Positions 52,355 through 61,156 of a DNA stretch of 64,000 bases are shown in pieces. The DNA comes from Bacteroidota bacterium (lineage in GTDB: Bacteria > Bacteroidota > Rhodothermia > Rhodothermales > UBA10348). The DNA is taken from the NCBI GenBank assembly GCA_029262855.1, contig JAJCYP010000106.1, forward strand, positions 1 to 64,000, read 5' to 3'. The notes beneath the pieces were generated by a model, which searched no databases, had not been told where the DNA came from, and saw nothing but the letters and a program-made list of their open reading frames with translations. How positions within the stretch are numbered: the stretch's first letter is position 1; each line of letters starts with the position of its first letter. The translations under genes were made by a program, and so were the position numbers.

Positions 52355-55300
52355 CTACATATTCCGTCGGTACTGTCCGCCGACCTCGAAGAGGGCCGAC
52401 GTAATTTGCCCTAGAGAACAGACGCGCACGGCATCCATAAGCACCGAAAACACATTCTCACCGGTGCGCGATGCCTCCTGGAGCCGCTCCAGCATGGCCG
52501 GAGCCCGGTCCGTGTTTCGACTCTTGAAGGCTCGAAGCGAGGCAAGCTGATCGTCCTTCTCGGCCGTCGAGGATCGCATGAGGGCCGGGCCGCCGGAGCC
52601 GGCTGTGGGCTGCTCGCCCAGAAACGTGTTCACGCCAATCACCGGGAGTTCGCCCGAGAGCTTCTGCCGCTCGTAGAACATCGACTCCTCCTGGATCTTG
52701 CCGCGCTGGTACATGGTCTCCATCGCGCCAAGCACGCCCCCCCGATCATTGATGCGCTCGAACTCCGTGAGGACGGCCTGCTCCACCAGGTCCGTCAGCT
52801 CGTCGATGATGAACGCGCCCTGCAGCGGGTTCTCGTTCTTTGCCAGCCCCAACTCACGGTTGATGATCAGCTGGATCGCCATCGCCCGACGCACGCTCTC
52901 CTCTGTCGGCGTCGTGATGGCCTCGTCGTAGGCGTTGGTGTGCAGGCTGTTGCAGTTGTCGTAGATGGCCATCAGCGCCTGCAACGTGGTCCGGATGTCG
53001 TTGAACTGGATCTCCTGGGCGTGCAGGCTTCGGCCGGACGTCTGGATGTGATACTTGAGCTTCTGGCTCCGCTCGTTGGCCCCGTAGAGATCGCGCATGG
53101 CCACGCTCCAGATCCGGCGGGCCACGCGGCCAATGACGGTGTACTCGGGATCCATCCCGTTGGAAAAGAAGAACGAGAGGCTTGGGGCGAACGCGTCCAC
53201 GTCCATCCCGCGGCTCCGGTAATACTCAACCAGGGTGAAGCCATTGGAGAGGGTGAAGGCAACCTGGCTGATCGGATTGGCACCGGCCTCGGCGATGTGG
53301 TACCCCGAGATGGAAACGGAATAGAAATTCCGGACTCCGTGGTCGATGAAGGCCTGCTGGACATCGCCCATCAGGCGCATCGCAAATTCGGTCGAGAAGA
53401 TGCAGGTGTTCTGGGCCTGGTCTTCCTTCAGGATATCCGCCTGGACCGTCCCACGGACCCGCGTCATGGCTTCGGCCGAGATGCGGTCGCATTCCTCCTG
53501 ACTCAGGAGGCCCCAATCCACCAGGTCCTGGGAAGTAGCCCCCATAAGGCCCAGCCCAGATCCGTCGTGGGTCGGGGGGAGGTCTTCTTCCGGGCCGCTG
53601 GGTCCGGTTGGCCGATACTTCGGGCGATTCGACCCGAGGCGCGTGTCCAGCTCGGATTCGACGGCGTCCCACCGTCCGGCCTCACGCAGGTAGCGCTCGA
53701 CCTGCTGGTCGATGGCCGTGTTCATGAACATGGCCAGGAGCATCGGGGCAGGACCGTTGATGGTCATCGAAACGCTCGTGGCCGGATCGCACAGGTCGAA
53801 GCCCGAGTACAGCCGCTTCATGTCGTCCAGCGTGCAGATCGAGACTCCGGCGTTTCCCACCTTGCCGTAGATGTCAGGGCGCTCATCCGGATCGAATCCG
53901 TAGAGTGTGACTGAATCAAACGCCGTGGACAGACGCTTGGCCGGCGTACCCTCGCTCACTAGATGGAACCGGCGGTTGGTCCGTTCGGGGTTGCCTTCAC
54001 CGGCAAACATCCGCGTCGGATCCTCGCCCTCTCGTTTGAAGGGAAACACGCCGGCCGTGAACGGAAAGTAGCCCGGCAGATTCTCGAGCAGTGCGAAGCG
54101 CAATCGCTCGCCCGGGTCCTCGGTCCGGGGGAGGACCACCCGTGGAATCCGTGTGCCGCTGAGCGACTCGCGGTAGAGCGGCACCTCGAACTCCCGGTTC
54201 CGGACCCTGTACGTGAAGGTGTCAGCCGTGTAGCGCGCGGCAGTATCGTCCCACCCCTCCAGAATGCGCTTGGAGTAGACGTCCAGGTGATTCCACCAGT
54301 GTTGGGACATCTCGGCAAGGCGGGTTTCGAGTTCCTTGCTGTCCTCTGGAGACCAGTCCTTCAGCTGGCCCAGGGCACCCTGAGCCTGCCCCCACTTGCG
54401 GGCGATGTCCACCTGCTGCTCGGCGTGGTCGCGATAGGACCGGCAGGACTCCGTGATCTCGCCCAGGTAGCGCTGGCGCCTCGGTGGAATGACGGCAGTT
54501 TCAACGGCCGGAAGCTCCGGCAGGTCGTGATCCCGAAACAGGTTGGTCTCACGGTCGAAGGAATACTCGTCGTTCAGCTTGTCCAGGATCGCCAGATAGA
54601 GTCGGCTCACACCCGAGTCGTTGAACTTCGAGGCCATCGTCGGGAAAACCGGCATGGAGGCCGGGTCCGAGTGGAAGGCCGCCATGTTGCGCTGCATCTG
54701 CTTTCGGATATCCCTCAGGGCATCCTCGCTGCCGCGCTTCTCGAACTTGTTGAGCACCACCATGTCGGCCGCGTCCAGCATCCCGATTTTCTCGAGCTGT
54801 GTCGAGGCCCCGTAGTCCTGCGTCATCACGTAGACCGAAAGATCCACGAGCTCGGTAACCTCCGTATCCGACTGCCCAATGCCGGCTGTTTCCAGAATGA
54901 CGAGGTCGAAGCCTGCGGCCTTGCAGACCGCCAGACTCTCTTTCAGTGCTCCCGACGTGGCCCGATGTGCCTGCCTGGTGGCGAACGAGCGCATGTAGAC
55001 GCGGCCCGCGTGTTCGCCGTAGATGGAATTCATCCGGATCCGATCACCGAGCAGGGCGCCACCCGTTCGAACGCGTGTGGGGTCGACCGATATCACGGCG
55101 ATCTCGATGTCCGGGAAATCATTCAGAAAGCGCCGGATGATCTCGTCGGTGAGGGTTGACTTGCCGGCGCCGCCGGTACCCGTGATCCCGATGGTCGGGA
55201 CAGGCTTGAGCGTGATCCCGAGCGATCCGTCGCCAGCACCAACCGGGACGGCCCCGGCCGCTTCCACCTTGTGCGCAGCGTCAGCCTCGACGGCAGACAG

Positions 55301-55798
55301 TTGCCGCGCCATTACCCGGGCGGAGCGCGTGCCGAGCGATGACCCATCCCGCGTACTCTCGAGCGGAAAATCGCATTCCTCCATCATGATGTTGATCATG
55401 CCCTGGAGTCCCATCGCCAGTCCATCCTCCGGCGAAAAAATGCGTGCGATACCGTAGGCGTGCAGCTCTTCGATCTCCGAAGGCACGATCACGCCGCCGC
55501 CGCCACCGTAGATACGAATGTGACCGCATCCCGCCTCCTGGAGGAGGTCATACATGTACTTGAAATACTCCATGTGACCGCCCTGGTAGGACGAGATGGC
55601 GATGCCGTTCACGTCCTCCTGAATCGCGGTGTCCACGACTTCCCGCACCGAGCGGTTGTGCCCCAGGTGTATCACCTCCGCGCCGGTCGCCTGCAGGATC
55701 CTCCGCATGATGTTGATCGCGGCATCGTGGCCGTCGAACAGGGAGGCGGCGGTCACGAATCGGACCGGGTGCTTTGTGGTGTAAACCTCGGCTTGCAT
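52355..55798 (-). CDS. icmF: Fused isobutyryl-CoA mutase (IcmF)
   Basis: Adenosylcobalamin-dependent carbon-skeleton mutase that interconverts isobutyryl-CoA and butyryl-CoA (or related acyl-CoAs), with its G-protein chaperone built in. The 1147 residues follow the IcmF order. The B12-binding domain carries the histidine motif in [11 protein letters not shown] (near residue 47) and [12 protein letters not shown] MeaB-type GTPase follows with P-loop GTGGAGKST (near 204) and [14 protein letters not shown]. The mutase barrel has [13 protein letters not shown], the form seen in IcmF rather than methylmalonyl-CoA mutase. Start at 55798 ([23 protein letters not shown]) fits the family; 41 upstream residues of the open frame look unconserved. 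Confidence 0.94.
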   Translation of the reverse strand: MQAEVYTTKHPVRFVTAASLFDGHDAAINIMRRILQATGAEVIHLGHNRSVREVVDTAIQEDVNGIAISSYQGGHMEYFKYMYDLLQEAGCGHIRIYGGGGGVIVPSEIEELHAYGIARIFSPEDGLAMGLQGMINIMMEECDFPLESTRDGSSLGTRSARVMARQLSAVEADAAHKVEAAGAVPVGAGDGSLGITLKPVPTIGITGTGGAGKSTLTDEIIRRFLNDFPDIEIAVISVDPTRVRTGGALLGDRIRMNSIYGEHAGRVYMRSFATRQAHRATSGALKESLAVCKAAGFDLVILETAGIGQSDTEVTELVDLSVYVMTQDYGASTQLEKIGMLDAADMVVLNKFEKRGSEDALRDIRKQMQRNMAAFHSDPASMPVFPTMASKFNDSGVSRLYLAILDKLNDEYSFDRETNLFRDHDLPELPAVETAVIPPRRQRYLGEITESCRSYRDHAEQQVDIARKWGQAQGALGQLKDWSPEDSKELETRLAEMSQHWWNHLDVYSKRILEGWDDTAARYTADTFTYRVRNREFEVPLYRESLSGTRIPRVVLPRTEDPGERLRFALLENLPGYFPFTAGVFPFKREGEDPTRMFAGEGNPERTNRRFHLVSEGTPAKRLSTAFDSVTLYGFDPDERPDIYGKVGNAGVSICTLDDMKRLYSGFDLCDPATSVSMTINGPAPMLLAMFMNTAIDQQVERYLREAGRWDAVESELDTRLGSNRPKYRPTGPSGPEEDLPPTHDGSGLGLMGATSQDLVDWGLLSQEECDRISAEAMTRVRGTVQADILKEDQAQNTCIFSTEFAMRLMGDVQQAFIDHGVRNFYSVSISGYHIAEAGANPISQVAFTLSNGFTLVEYYRSRGMDVDAFAPSLSFFFSNGMDPEYTVIGRVARRIWSVAMRDLYGANERSQKLKYHIQTSGRSLHAQEIQFNDIRTTLQALMAIYDNCNSLHTNAYDEAITTPTEESVRRAMAIQLIINRELGLAKNENPLQGAFIIDELTDLVEQAVLTEFERINDRGGVLGAMETMYQRGKIQEESMFYERQKLSGELPVIGVNTFLGEQPTAGSGGPALMRSSTAEKDDQLASLRAFKSRNTDRAPAMLERLQEASRTGENVFSVLMDAVRVCSLGQITSALFEVGGQYRRNM

Positions 55799-55913
55799 GG
55801 CGTCAGAAGCTGTTGGAACGGTAGCCTGAATTGGACCGATCTCTCCAGCGAAAGTTCGCTGGGCGCGACGACCCCAAAATGTCCTAAACTGTCGCGAACC
55901 GTCAAGAGATCGT

Positions 55914-56273
55914 ATGTCCAAGGTTTCCGTTTCCGAAGCTCAGAAAGTCGCCTATGACCGGCTTTGTGCCACGCACCCTGAGATAGAGCGTAAAGGCAAG
56001 AACCTGCTCTACACGTCGGTGAACGGGCACATGTTTACCGTCTTCTCGACTGAGGGCAAGCTCGGAATCCGACTGCCCAAGGCTGAGCGGGCCAAGTTCA
56101 TCGAAGAGCACGGCTCCAGTATCCTGAGATCCTACGGGCACAACATGCCCGAGTATGTGACGATCTCGGACGAGATGCTTGAGGACACGGACACGCTCGC
56201 GCCCTACCTCACGATGAGCTACGCCTATGTGAGCGCACTCAAGCCGAAGCCCACGACGAAAAAGAAGAAGTAG
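55914..56273 (+). CDS. Small YjbR/TfoX-like protein
   Basis: A 119-residue cytoplasmic protein with an alpha/beta pattern like the TfoX N-terminal/YjbR fold: [39 protein letters not shown], then [27 protein letters not shown] and a basic tail of six Lys-rich residues (KPTTKKKK). Function unknown; proteins of this fold include DNA-uptake regulators and stand-alone domains. Divergent from icmF (115-base gap) and 6 bases before the peptide-importer ATPase, so it probably shares that transcript. Confidence 0.7.
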   Translation: MSKVSVSEAQKVAYDRLCATHPEIERKGKNLLYTSVNGHMFTVFSTEGKLGIRLPKAERAKFIEEHGSSILRSYGHNMPEYVTISDEMLEDTDTLAPYLTMSYAYVSALKPKPTTKKKK

Positions 56274-56279
56274 AAGGCG

Positions 56280-57281
56280 ATGGCTCTCCTCGAAATCAAG
56301 GATCTTCAAACGTGGTTCGAGACGGAGGCGGGAGTCGTTCGGGCCGTGGACGGTGTGAGTCTGGCCGTCGCCGAAGGGGAGACGGTAGCCCTGGTGGGCG
56401 AATCCGGTTCGGGCAAGTCCGTGCTGAGTCTATCTGTGATGGGTCTCGTGCCGCCACCCGGAAGAGTCGTCTCTGGTAGCGTGTCCTACGCGGGGCGCGA
56501 CCTCGCAGGCATGTCCGAGCGCGACCGCAGAGGTCTGCGCGGCCGGGAAATGGCGATGATCTTTCAGGACCCGATGACAAGTCTGAACCCTGTCATTCGG
56601 GTTGGCGAGCAGATCGCCGAGCCCCTTCGATTTCACCTTGGACTCTCTCGCCGGGACGCCCGGAAGCGCGCCGTGGAGCTGCTGGAGGAAGTTGGCCTTC
56701 CCGACCCGGCCGAACGCGCCAAGGCCCATCCGCACGCGCTATCGGGGGGGATGCGCCAGCGAGTGATGATCGCGATGGCCATCGCCTGTGGCCCCAAGCT
56801 CCTGATTGCCGATGAGCCGACCACTGCCCTGGACGTGACGGTTCAGGCCCAGATCCTGGATCTGCTACGCGATCTGCAGAAGCGCTCCGGGATGGCGATG
56901 CTGTTCGTCACGCACGACCTGGGAGTGGTCGCCGAGATTGCAGACCGCGTTGCCGTTCTTTATGCCGGAAAGGTTGTGGAAGATGCCTCGGCGGGAGACC
57001 TTTTCGATGCGCCGAGGATGCCCTATACCCGCGGCCTGCTGGCGTCGGTGCCGAGCCTGGCTGGTCCCGTTTCCCGCTTGACGGGCATCGATGGATCGGT
57101 GCCCTCGGGCATCGACCGGCCTTCCGGCTGTGCGTTCCATCCGCGGTGCAGCTTCGCGCTGGATCTCTGTCGGAACGTAGAACCGCGGACGGAGCGGGCT
57201 GCGCCCGGACACTTCGTACGCTGTCATCGCCATGAAGAACTGACCCCGGAATCCTCAGAGGTACACAGTGGCATTGATTGA
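56280..57281 (+). CDS. Oligopeptide/dipeptide ABC importer ATPase (DppD/OppD type)
   Basis: One of the two ATPases of a peptide or nickel-type ABC importer; 333 residues. Motifs: Walker [10 protein letters not shown]-loop [25 protein letters not shown], signature [14 protein letters not shown], Walker [17 protein letters not shown] and H-loop VTHDLG. The C-terminal [14 protein letters not shown]ys pattern is the oligopeptide-transporter C-terminal domain, which in some members holds a Fe-S cluster. It overlaps the second ATPase by 14 bases. No permease or binding protein gene is in the window. Confidence 0.94.
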   Translation: MALLEIKDLQTWFETEAGVVRAVDGVSLAVAEGETVALVGESGSGKSVLSLSVMGLVPPPGRVVSGSVSYAGRDLAGMSERDRRGLRGREMAMIFQDPMTSLNPVIRVGEQIAEPLRFHLGLSRRDARKRAVELLEEVGLPDPAERAKAHPHALSGGMRQRVMIAMAIACGPKLLIADEPTTALDVTVQAQILDLLRDLQKRSGMAMLFVTHDLGVVAEIADRVAVLYAGKVVEDASAGDLFDAPRMPYTRGLLASVPSLAGPVSRLTGIDGSVPSGIDRPSGCAFHPRCSFALDLCRNVEPRTERAAPGHFVRCHRHEELTPESSEVHSGID

Positions 57282-58209
57282 AGCCCGAGGGCTGAGAAAG
57301 GACTTCGATGCGCCGGGTCGGGGCCGAACGGTTACCGCTGTGGACGGCGTGAACCTCCGGGTCGAGGCTGGGGAGGTGGTTGGCCTGGTGGGTGAGTCGG
57401 GATCGGGAAAGAGCACAGTCGGCCGCCTGCTCTTGAGGCTCCTTGAGCCGACTGCCGGTGAGATCCTGTTTCGGGGCCAAGACATCACCGCACTGGACGG
57501 TGAATCCCTGAGGCCATTTCGGCGCGAGATGCAGATGGTGTTCCAGGATCCGTATGCCAGTCTCAACCGCCGGATGCGCGTGAGCGATATTCTGGAAGAA
57601 CCCCTTCGCGTGCACGGCGTGCCAAAGGGCGATTGGGAGAGCCGCATCGAAGATCTTCTGGTCATGGTCGGTCTCGGCCCCGATGTGCGCTCGCGCTTTC
57701 CTCACGAGTTCTCCGGGGGTCAGAGGCAGCGAATCGGGATTGCCCGTTCGCTTGCGGTGGAGCCTTCGTTCATCGTGGCCGACGAGCCGGTGTCATCATT
57801 GGACGTCAGTGTCCAGGCCCAGGTGCTCAATCTGCTCGCAGACTTGAGGGCGCGCTTGGGACTGGCGATGCTCTTCGTCGCGCATGACCTGGCGGTTGTT
57901 CGACACGTCGCCGACCGGGTGCTCGTGATGTACCTGGGGCGGATCGTCGAAGAGGCAACGGCGGACGTGTTGTTCGCCGATCCGGTGCATCCCTACACCG
58001 AGGCTCTGCTGTCGGCCGCCCCGGTGCCGGTGGTGGGCGTGCGTCGGGACCGGATTGTTCTCCAGGGGGACATTCCGAGCCCCATGGCGATTCCCTCTGG
58101 GTGCGCGTTTCGGACGCGCTGCCACCTGGCGGAGGCGCGTTGCGCTGAGGAGCGCCCCGAGTTGGAGGAGACGAGTCCAGGGCACTGGAAGGCTTGTTGG
58201 GTCAGGTAG
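57268..58209 (+). CDS. Oligopeptide/dipeptide ABC importer ATPase (DppF/OppF type)
   Basis: Second ATPase of the peptide importer, 313 residues. Motifs: Walker [11 protein letters not shown]-loop FQDPYASLNRRMRVSDILEEPLRVHG, signature FSGGQRQRIGIARSL, Walker B FIVADEPVSSLDVSVQ, H-loop VAHDLA, and the OppF-type C-terminal extension with CAFRTRCHLAEARC. It starts inside the first ATPase gene. The matching permeases and substrate-binding protein must be elsewhere. A 23-bp repeat follows 18 bases after its stop. Confidence 0.94.
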   Translation: MALIEARGLRKDFDAPGRGRTVTAVDGVNLRVEAGEVVGLVGESGSGKSTVGRLLLRLLEPTAGEILFRGQDITALDGESLRPFRREMQMVFQDPYASLNRRMRVSDILEEPLRVHGVPKGDWESRIEDLLVMVGLGPDVRSRFPHEFSGGQRQRIGIARSLAVEPSFIVADEPVSSLDVSVQAQVLNLLADLRARLGLAMLFVAHDLAVVRHVADRVLVMYLGRIVEEATADVLFADPVHPYTEALLSAAPVPVVGVRRDRIVLQGDIPSPMAIPSGCAFRTRCHLAEARCAEERPELEETSPGHWKACWVR

Positions 58210-58226
58210 CGGGCCGAGTGTCACGC

Positions 58227-58249
58227 GCCTCGGGACATATCGTCCTCGT
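58227..58249. repeat. Left copy of a 23-bp direct repeat
   Basis: The sequence beginning GCCTCGGGACATATCG matches 60211-60233 at 22 of 23 bases and in the same orientation. The two copies bound the segment with the DUF4143 ATPase, the decayed helix-turn-helix fragment and the truncated SRPBCC gene. Confidence 0.75.
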
Positions 58250-58346
58250 CGCTCGCAGCAGCGGTTTTCAAAGTGTGGACGCGAATGTGAATTTCCAGGT
58301 GTTAGCCGAATTCAATAGATACTCGATACAGTCAGGTTTGTAAAAT

Positions 58347-58390
58347 CCACCACTTAGTGGTTGATATTCCACCACCACGTGGCTGATATT
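58347..58390. repeat. Two tandem 22-bp units, likely operator of the DUF4143 gene
   Basis: Units at 58347-58368 and 58369-58390 abut directly, share CCACCAC...GTGG and end GTTGATATT or GCTGATATT. The first holds CCACT-T-AGTGG, the second CCACGTGG, so each has dyad symmetry. They lie 87 bases before the GTG start at 58477, in an otherwise AT-richer gap (58250-58476) where no gene is seen. Confidence 0.6.
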
Positions 58391-58476
58391 GCACCCGTTC
58401 AGCACCCCTTGCCAATGCACCAGGGTTTCGCCGGAGGCCCATTGCGGCCCCCACTACTACTTTAGAGGAAGAATCG

Positions 58477-59709
58477 GTGCTTCGCAGAAACATCGAGCCT
58501 ACAATTCGGGCCGCCCTGGCTGATACGCCTGTGGTCTTGTTGACCGGAGCGCGCCAGACCGGAAAAAGCACACTGGCTCGCAATCTGGCTCTCGACGCGT
58601 TTCCGGAAGGGGCCGCAAGAATGGTCACACTGGACGATGCCACAACCCTGGCGGCGGCGGCTTCGGACCCGGAAGGCTTTATCGCCGACGCCACCGGACC
58701 TCTCATCATTGATGAGGTGCAGCGGGTTCCGAAGCTCTTTCTGGCTATCAAGGCCAGCGTAGACCGGGATCGACGACCGGGACGGTTCCTGCTCACCGGA
58801 TCGGCCCATGCGCTCATGATTCCGGCTGCCTCGACCGCTCTTGTTGGGAGAATGGAAGTGCAGACCCTCTGGCCTTTCTCGCAAGGTGAGTTGGAGGGCC
58901 ACGAGGAGGCCTTTATTGATGCCCTCTTCCAGGATTCCATCCCCGGCCAGGCGGGGCCTCACCCGTTTTTATGGAGCCAGTTGACGGCGGGCGGCTATCC
59001 AGAAGCTGTGGCTCGGGGGGACTCCTCTCGTCGGGACGCGTGGTTCGGGTCCTACATCACCACCATCCTGCAGCGGGATGTCCAGGACCTTGCCCAGATT
59101 GAGCGAATCTCGGAACTCCCCACCCTGCTTTCGCTCATTGCGGCACGCACCGCGAATTTACTCAACATGGCTGAGCTTTCCCGATCCTCCGGCCTTCCCG
59201 CCACGACCCTGAAGCGCTATCTCAGCCTGTTCTTCGGTACGTTTCTGACAAGAGAGCTCCCGGCCTGGTCGTCCAATCTTTCCAAGAGACTGGTCAAGTC
59301 GCCCAAGCTCTTCGTGCTGGATTCCGGCCTCGCGGCACACCTCGTGGGTTTTTCGAGCGATAGCGCCGCAACACACGCAACCGCCGGCGGGTTGCTTGAG
59401 ACCTTCGTGGTTGGGGAGCTTCTAAAGCAAAACACCTGGAGCAGGCAGACCGTCACCCTCCATCACTATCGAACCCATGGTGGCCGGGAGGTAGATGTGG
59501 TTCTTGAATCGCCCCATGGAGCACTCGTGGGACTGGAAGTGAAAGCCAGCCGCTCGGTCTCCGCCCGGGACTTCCGCGGCCTGGACAGTCTTCGCGACGA
59601 GGCACCGGATCGATTCAAACGAGGCGTAGTCCTCTACCGCGGGGATCAGGTGGTGTCGTTCGGGCGGGGGCGGTCGGCGGTGCCTTTGAACGCGCTCTGG
59701 TCCTGGTAG
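58477..59709 (+). CDS. AAA_14 ATPase with DUF4143 C-terminal domain
   Basis: Stand-alone P-loop ATPase of a widely transferred prokaryotic family; 410 residues. N-terminal AAA_14 domain: Walker [18 protein letters not shown], Walker [20 protein letters not shown], sensor-like [10 protein letters not shown]. The C-terminal DUF4143 domain has [19 protein letters not shown] and a nuclease-like [11 protein letters not shown]...GLEVKAS of the PD-(D/E)xK pattern. Function is not established; some members are suspected in mobile or defence contexts. GTG start with GAGGAAG about 8 bases upstream. It lies between direct repeats and next to element debris, which supports acquisition by transfer. Confidence 0.88.
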   Translation: MLRRNIEPTIRAALADTPVVLLTGARQTGKSTLARNLALDAFPEGAARMVTLDDATTLAAAASDPEGFIADATGPLIIDEVQRVPKLFLAIKASVDRDRRPGRFLLTGSAHALMIPAASTALVGRMEVQTLWPFSQGELEGHEEAFIDALFQDSIPGQAGPHPFLWSQLTAGGYPEAVARGDSSRRDAWFGSYITTILQRDVQDLAQIERISELPTLLSLIAARTANLLNMAELSRSSGLPATTLKRYLSLFFGTFLTRELPAWSSNLSKRLVKSPKLFVLDSGLAAHLVGFSSDSAATHATAGGLLETFVVGELLKQNTWSRQTVTLHHYRTHGGREVDVVLESPHGALVGLEVKASRSVSARDFRGLDSLRDEAPDRFKRGVVLYRGDQVVSFGRGRSAVPLNALWSW

Positions 59710-59737
59710 GGGTGGCATAAACCTAATACCCCTTTTC

Positions 59738-59762
59738 GCGGGCAGCAGGGACTGCTGCCCGC
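59738..59762. repeat. Perfect 11-bp inverted repeat
   Basis: GCGGGCAGCAG, spacer GGA, CTGCTGCCCGC. It lies 28 bases after the DUF4143 stop, with no T-run on either strand, so it is a poor intrinsic terminator and may instead belong to the decayed element whose reading frame begins within it. Confidence 0.6.
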
Positions 59763-59869
59763 CAGCCAGGTGGCCCACCTTGGGGTATTCCCCGGCCCAC
59801 ACCGGGCGTCTGGTGCGGCAGTTGGCCGAAGGCGACGTGGACGCTGTTCTCGACAAGCGTCGTGGCCAG
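59752..59869 (+). pseudogene. Decayed helix-turn-helix fragment, possibly from a transposase
   Basis: Reading from 59752 gives [11 protein letters not shown]. After a one-base slip in a run of four G (59782-59785) it continues as [20 protein letters not shown] and VLDKRRGQ. Joined, this resembles the N-terminal helix-turn-helix domain of transposases or site-specific regulators. There is no start or remaining catalytic part. It meets the truncated SRPBCC gene at about 59870. Identification is by pattern only. Confidence 0.42.
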
Positions 59870-60149
59870 ACGTGGTTTCCATGGGAAACGGGCCCTGGGC
59901 CGTCCTCATGCGGAAGAGCTCGCTCGGGGTCCATTCGACGACCTCGTAGGTGTATTCGAGACGTTTTCCCACAAACTCTGCCACGAAGGCGATCCGCGAG
60001 CCCACGGCGAGTGGCCGCGGAGTTCGCCACTCCACCGACTTGATGTTCACGTACCAGGCGGGCACGTTGTCGGGGTCGGACGCAAACGCGGCCACGACTT
60101 CGACGGGTCTGTCGATAACAATCTCCGTCTGGACATCTACGTGCGGCAT
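59870..60149 (-). pseudogene. Truncated SRPBCC (START-like) family gene
   Basis: The first ~94 residues read as a good SRPBCC domain: [74 protein letters not shown] and GPFPMETT. Relatives continue with two more strands and the long C-terminal helix to about 145 residues. Here the homology stops at 59870, and the frame runs on into unrelated sequence to a stop at 59646 inside the DUF4143 gene. The gene was most likely broken by insertion of the helix-turn-helix element. Loss of the C-terminal helix should abolish ligand binding. Confidence 0.7.
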
Positions 60150-60210
60150 GGGTCAGCCTTTCGCTTGAGTAAAGTCGTCGGAATGGCGACCGAAGGATAA
60201 GATCCAGGCC

Positions 60211-60233
60211 GCCTCGGGACATTTCGTCCTCGT
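60211..60233. repeat. Right copy of the 23-bp direct repeat
   Basis: Same orientation as 58227-58249 with one mismatch (ACATTTCG for ACATATCG). It ends 35 bases before the DUF1460 start codon. Confidence 0.75.
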
Positions 60234-60267
60234 GGTCTGTTCTCTCTGTCCACCTGCCTTTCGCCTC

Positions 60268-61155
60268 ATGTCTCGCCTCCGCTTTCTACCGACTCTTTTT
60301 CTCGTGGCGGTCTTGGCACCCACCGCGCTGAAGGCAGCCGGCCCTGACACCACAAGCACGAGGGCCCGTTTCCAAGAGATCATGGCCTTTGCCGAAGCAG
60401 AGGGACTGTCGTCGAGGCCCGTCGGCGAGATCATGGTCCGACTGGGAGAACAGTTTCTCGGCCGCCCGTATTTGGCTGGTCCGCTCGACGGCTTCGGCAA
60501 GGAAGTCGTGGTAGCGCGACTGGATGCGTTCGATTGCTTCACCTACGTCGAGGCGGTGCTGGCAATGGCCCGGGGTGTAGCCCGCGGAGATACGACCTAC
60601 GCCGGCTATCTGGCCCGAACCGAGGAGCAGCGCTACCGCAGTGGCAAGGCCGGCGGGTACTGCAGCCGACTCCACTACTTCACCGAGTGGGTTCAGGCGA
60701 ACCAGTCCCGTGGACTGGTGCAGGACATTACGGGCGATGTCGGCGGACGCCCGTTCGAAAAGCGCTACGGATTCATGACGGCGCACCGGGACGCCTACCC
60801 GGCCCTGGCGTCAGACAGCGAATTTCAGTGCATCGCTGACGTTGAGGCGTCTCTGAACGAAAGCGTCCGGCTGTTCTTCATTCCCCAGGAAGAGATCGCC
60901 AGCAGCTACGACCGGCTGCTCCCGGGTGATCTCGTCGCCACGGTGACGAATATTGCGGGACTTGATGTGACCCACACGGGCCTGGTCTACCGAAACGAGG
61001 ACGGTTCGACGGGCCTATTGCATGCTTCGACATCCGGTGGCGTGAAGGTGTCGCCCGATCTGCAGCGTTATGTACAGGACGTGCGAGCTCAGGTCGGGAT
61101 CTTGGTCGCCAGAGCGGACGACTCAGGCCAGGGATCTCAGCTACGGCGACCTTGA
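60268..61155 (+). CDS. DUF1460 NlpC/P60-like cell-wall amidase
   Basis: Predicted periplasmic peptidoglycan amidase of 295 residues. Met at 60268 gives a signal peptide (MSRLRFLPTLFLVAVLAPTALKA); a GTG at 60232 in frame would precede it and is less likely. DUF1460 hallmarks: LGRPYLAGPLD, catalytic Cys90 in DAFDCFTYVEAVLAMA, YCSRLHYFTEW, and the His of the dyad, H236, in LDVTHTGLVYR. DUF1460 members cleave N-acetylmuramoyl-L-Ala bonds in wall recycling. It lies just beyond the 23-bp repeat; without the intervening segment it would directly follow the peptide importer ATPases. Confidence 0.88.
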   Translation: MSRLRFLPTLFLVAVLAPTALKAAGPDTTSTRARFQEIMAFAEAEGLSSRPVGEIMVRLGEQFLGRPYLAGPLDGFGKEVVVARLDAFDCFTYVEAVLAMARGVARGDTTYAGYLARTEEQRYRSGKAGGYCSRLHYFTEWVQANQSRGLVQDITGDVGGRPFEKRYGFMTAHRDAYPALASDSEFQCIADVEASLNESVRLFFIPQEEIASSYDRLLPGDLVATVTNIAGLDVTHTGLVYRNEDGSTGLLHASTSGGVKVSPDLQRYVQDVRAQVGILVARADDSGQGSQLRRP

Positions 61156-61156
61156 G

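Noticed and set aside
59738..59762. Intrinsic terminator after the DUF4143 ATPase
   Set aside because: The hairpin is strong but no T-run follows on either strand.
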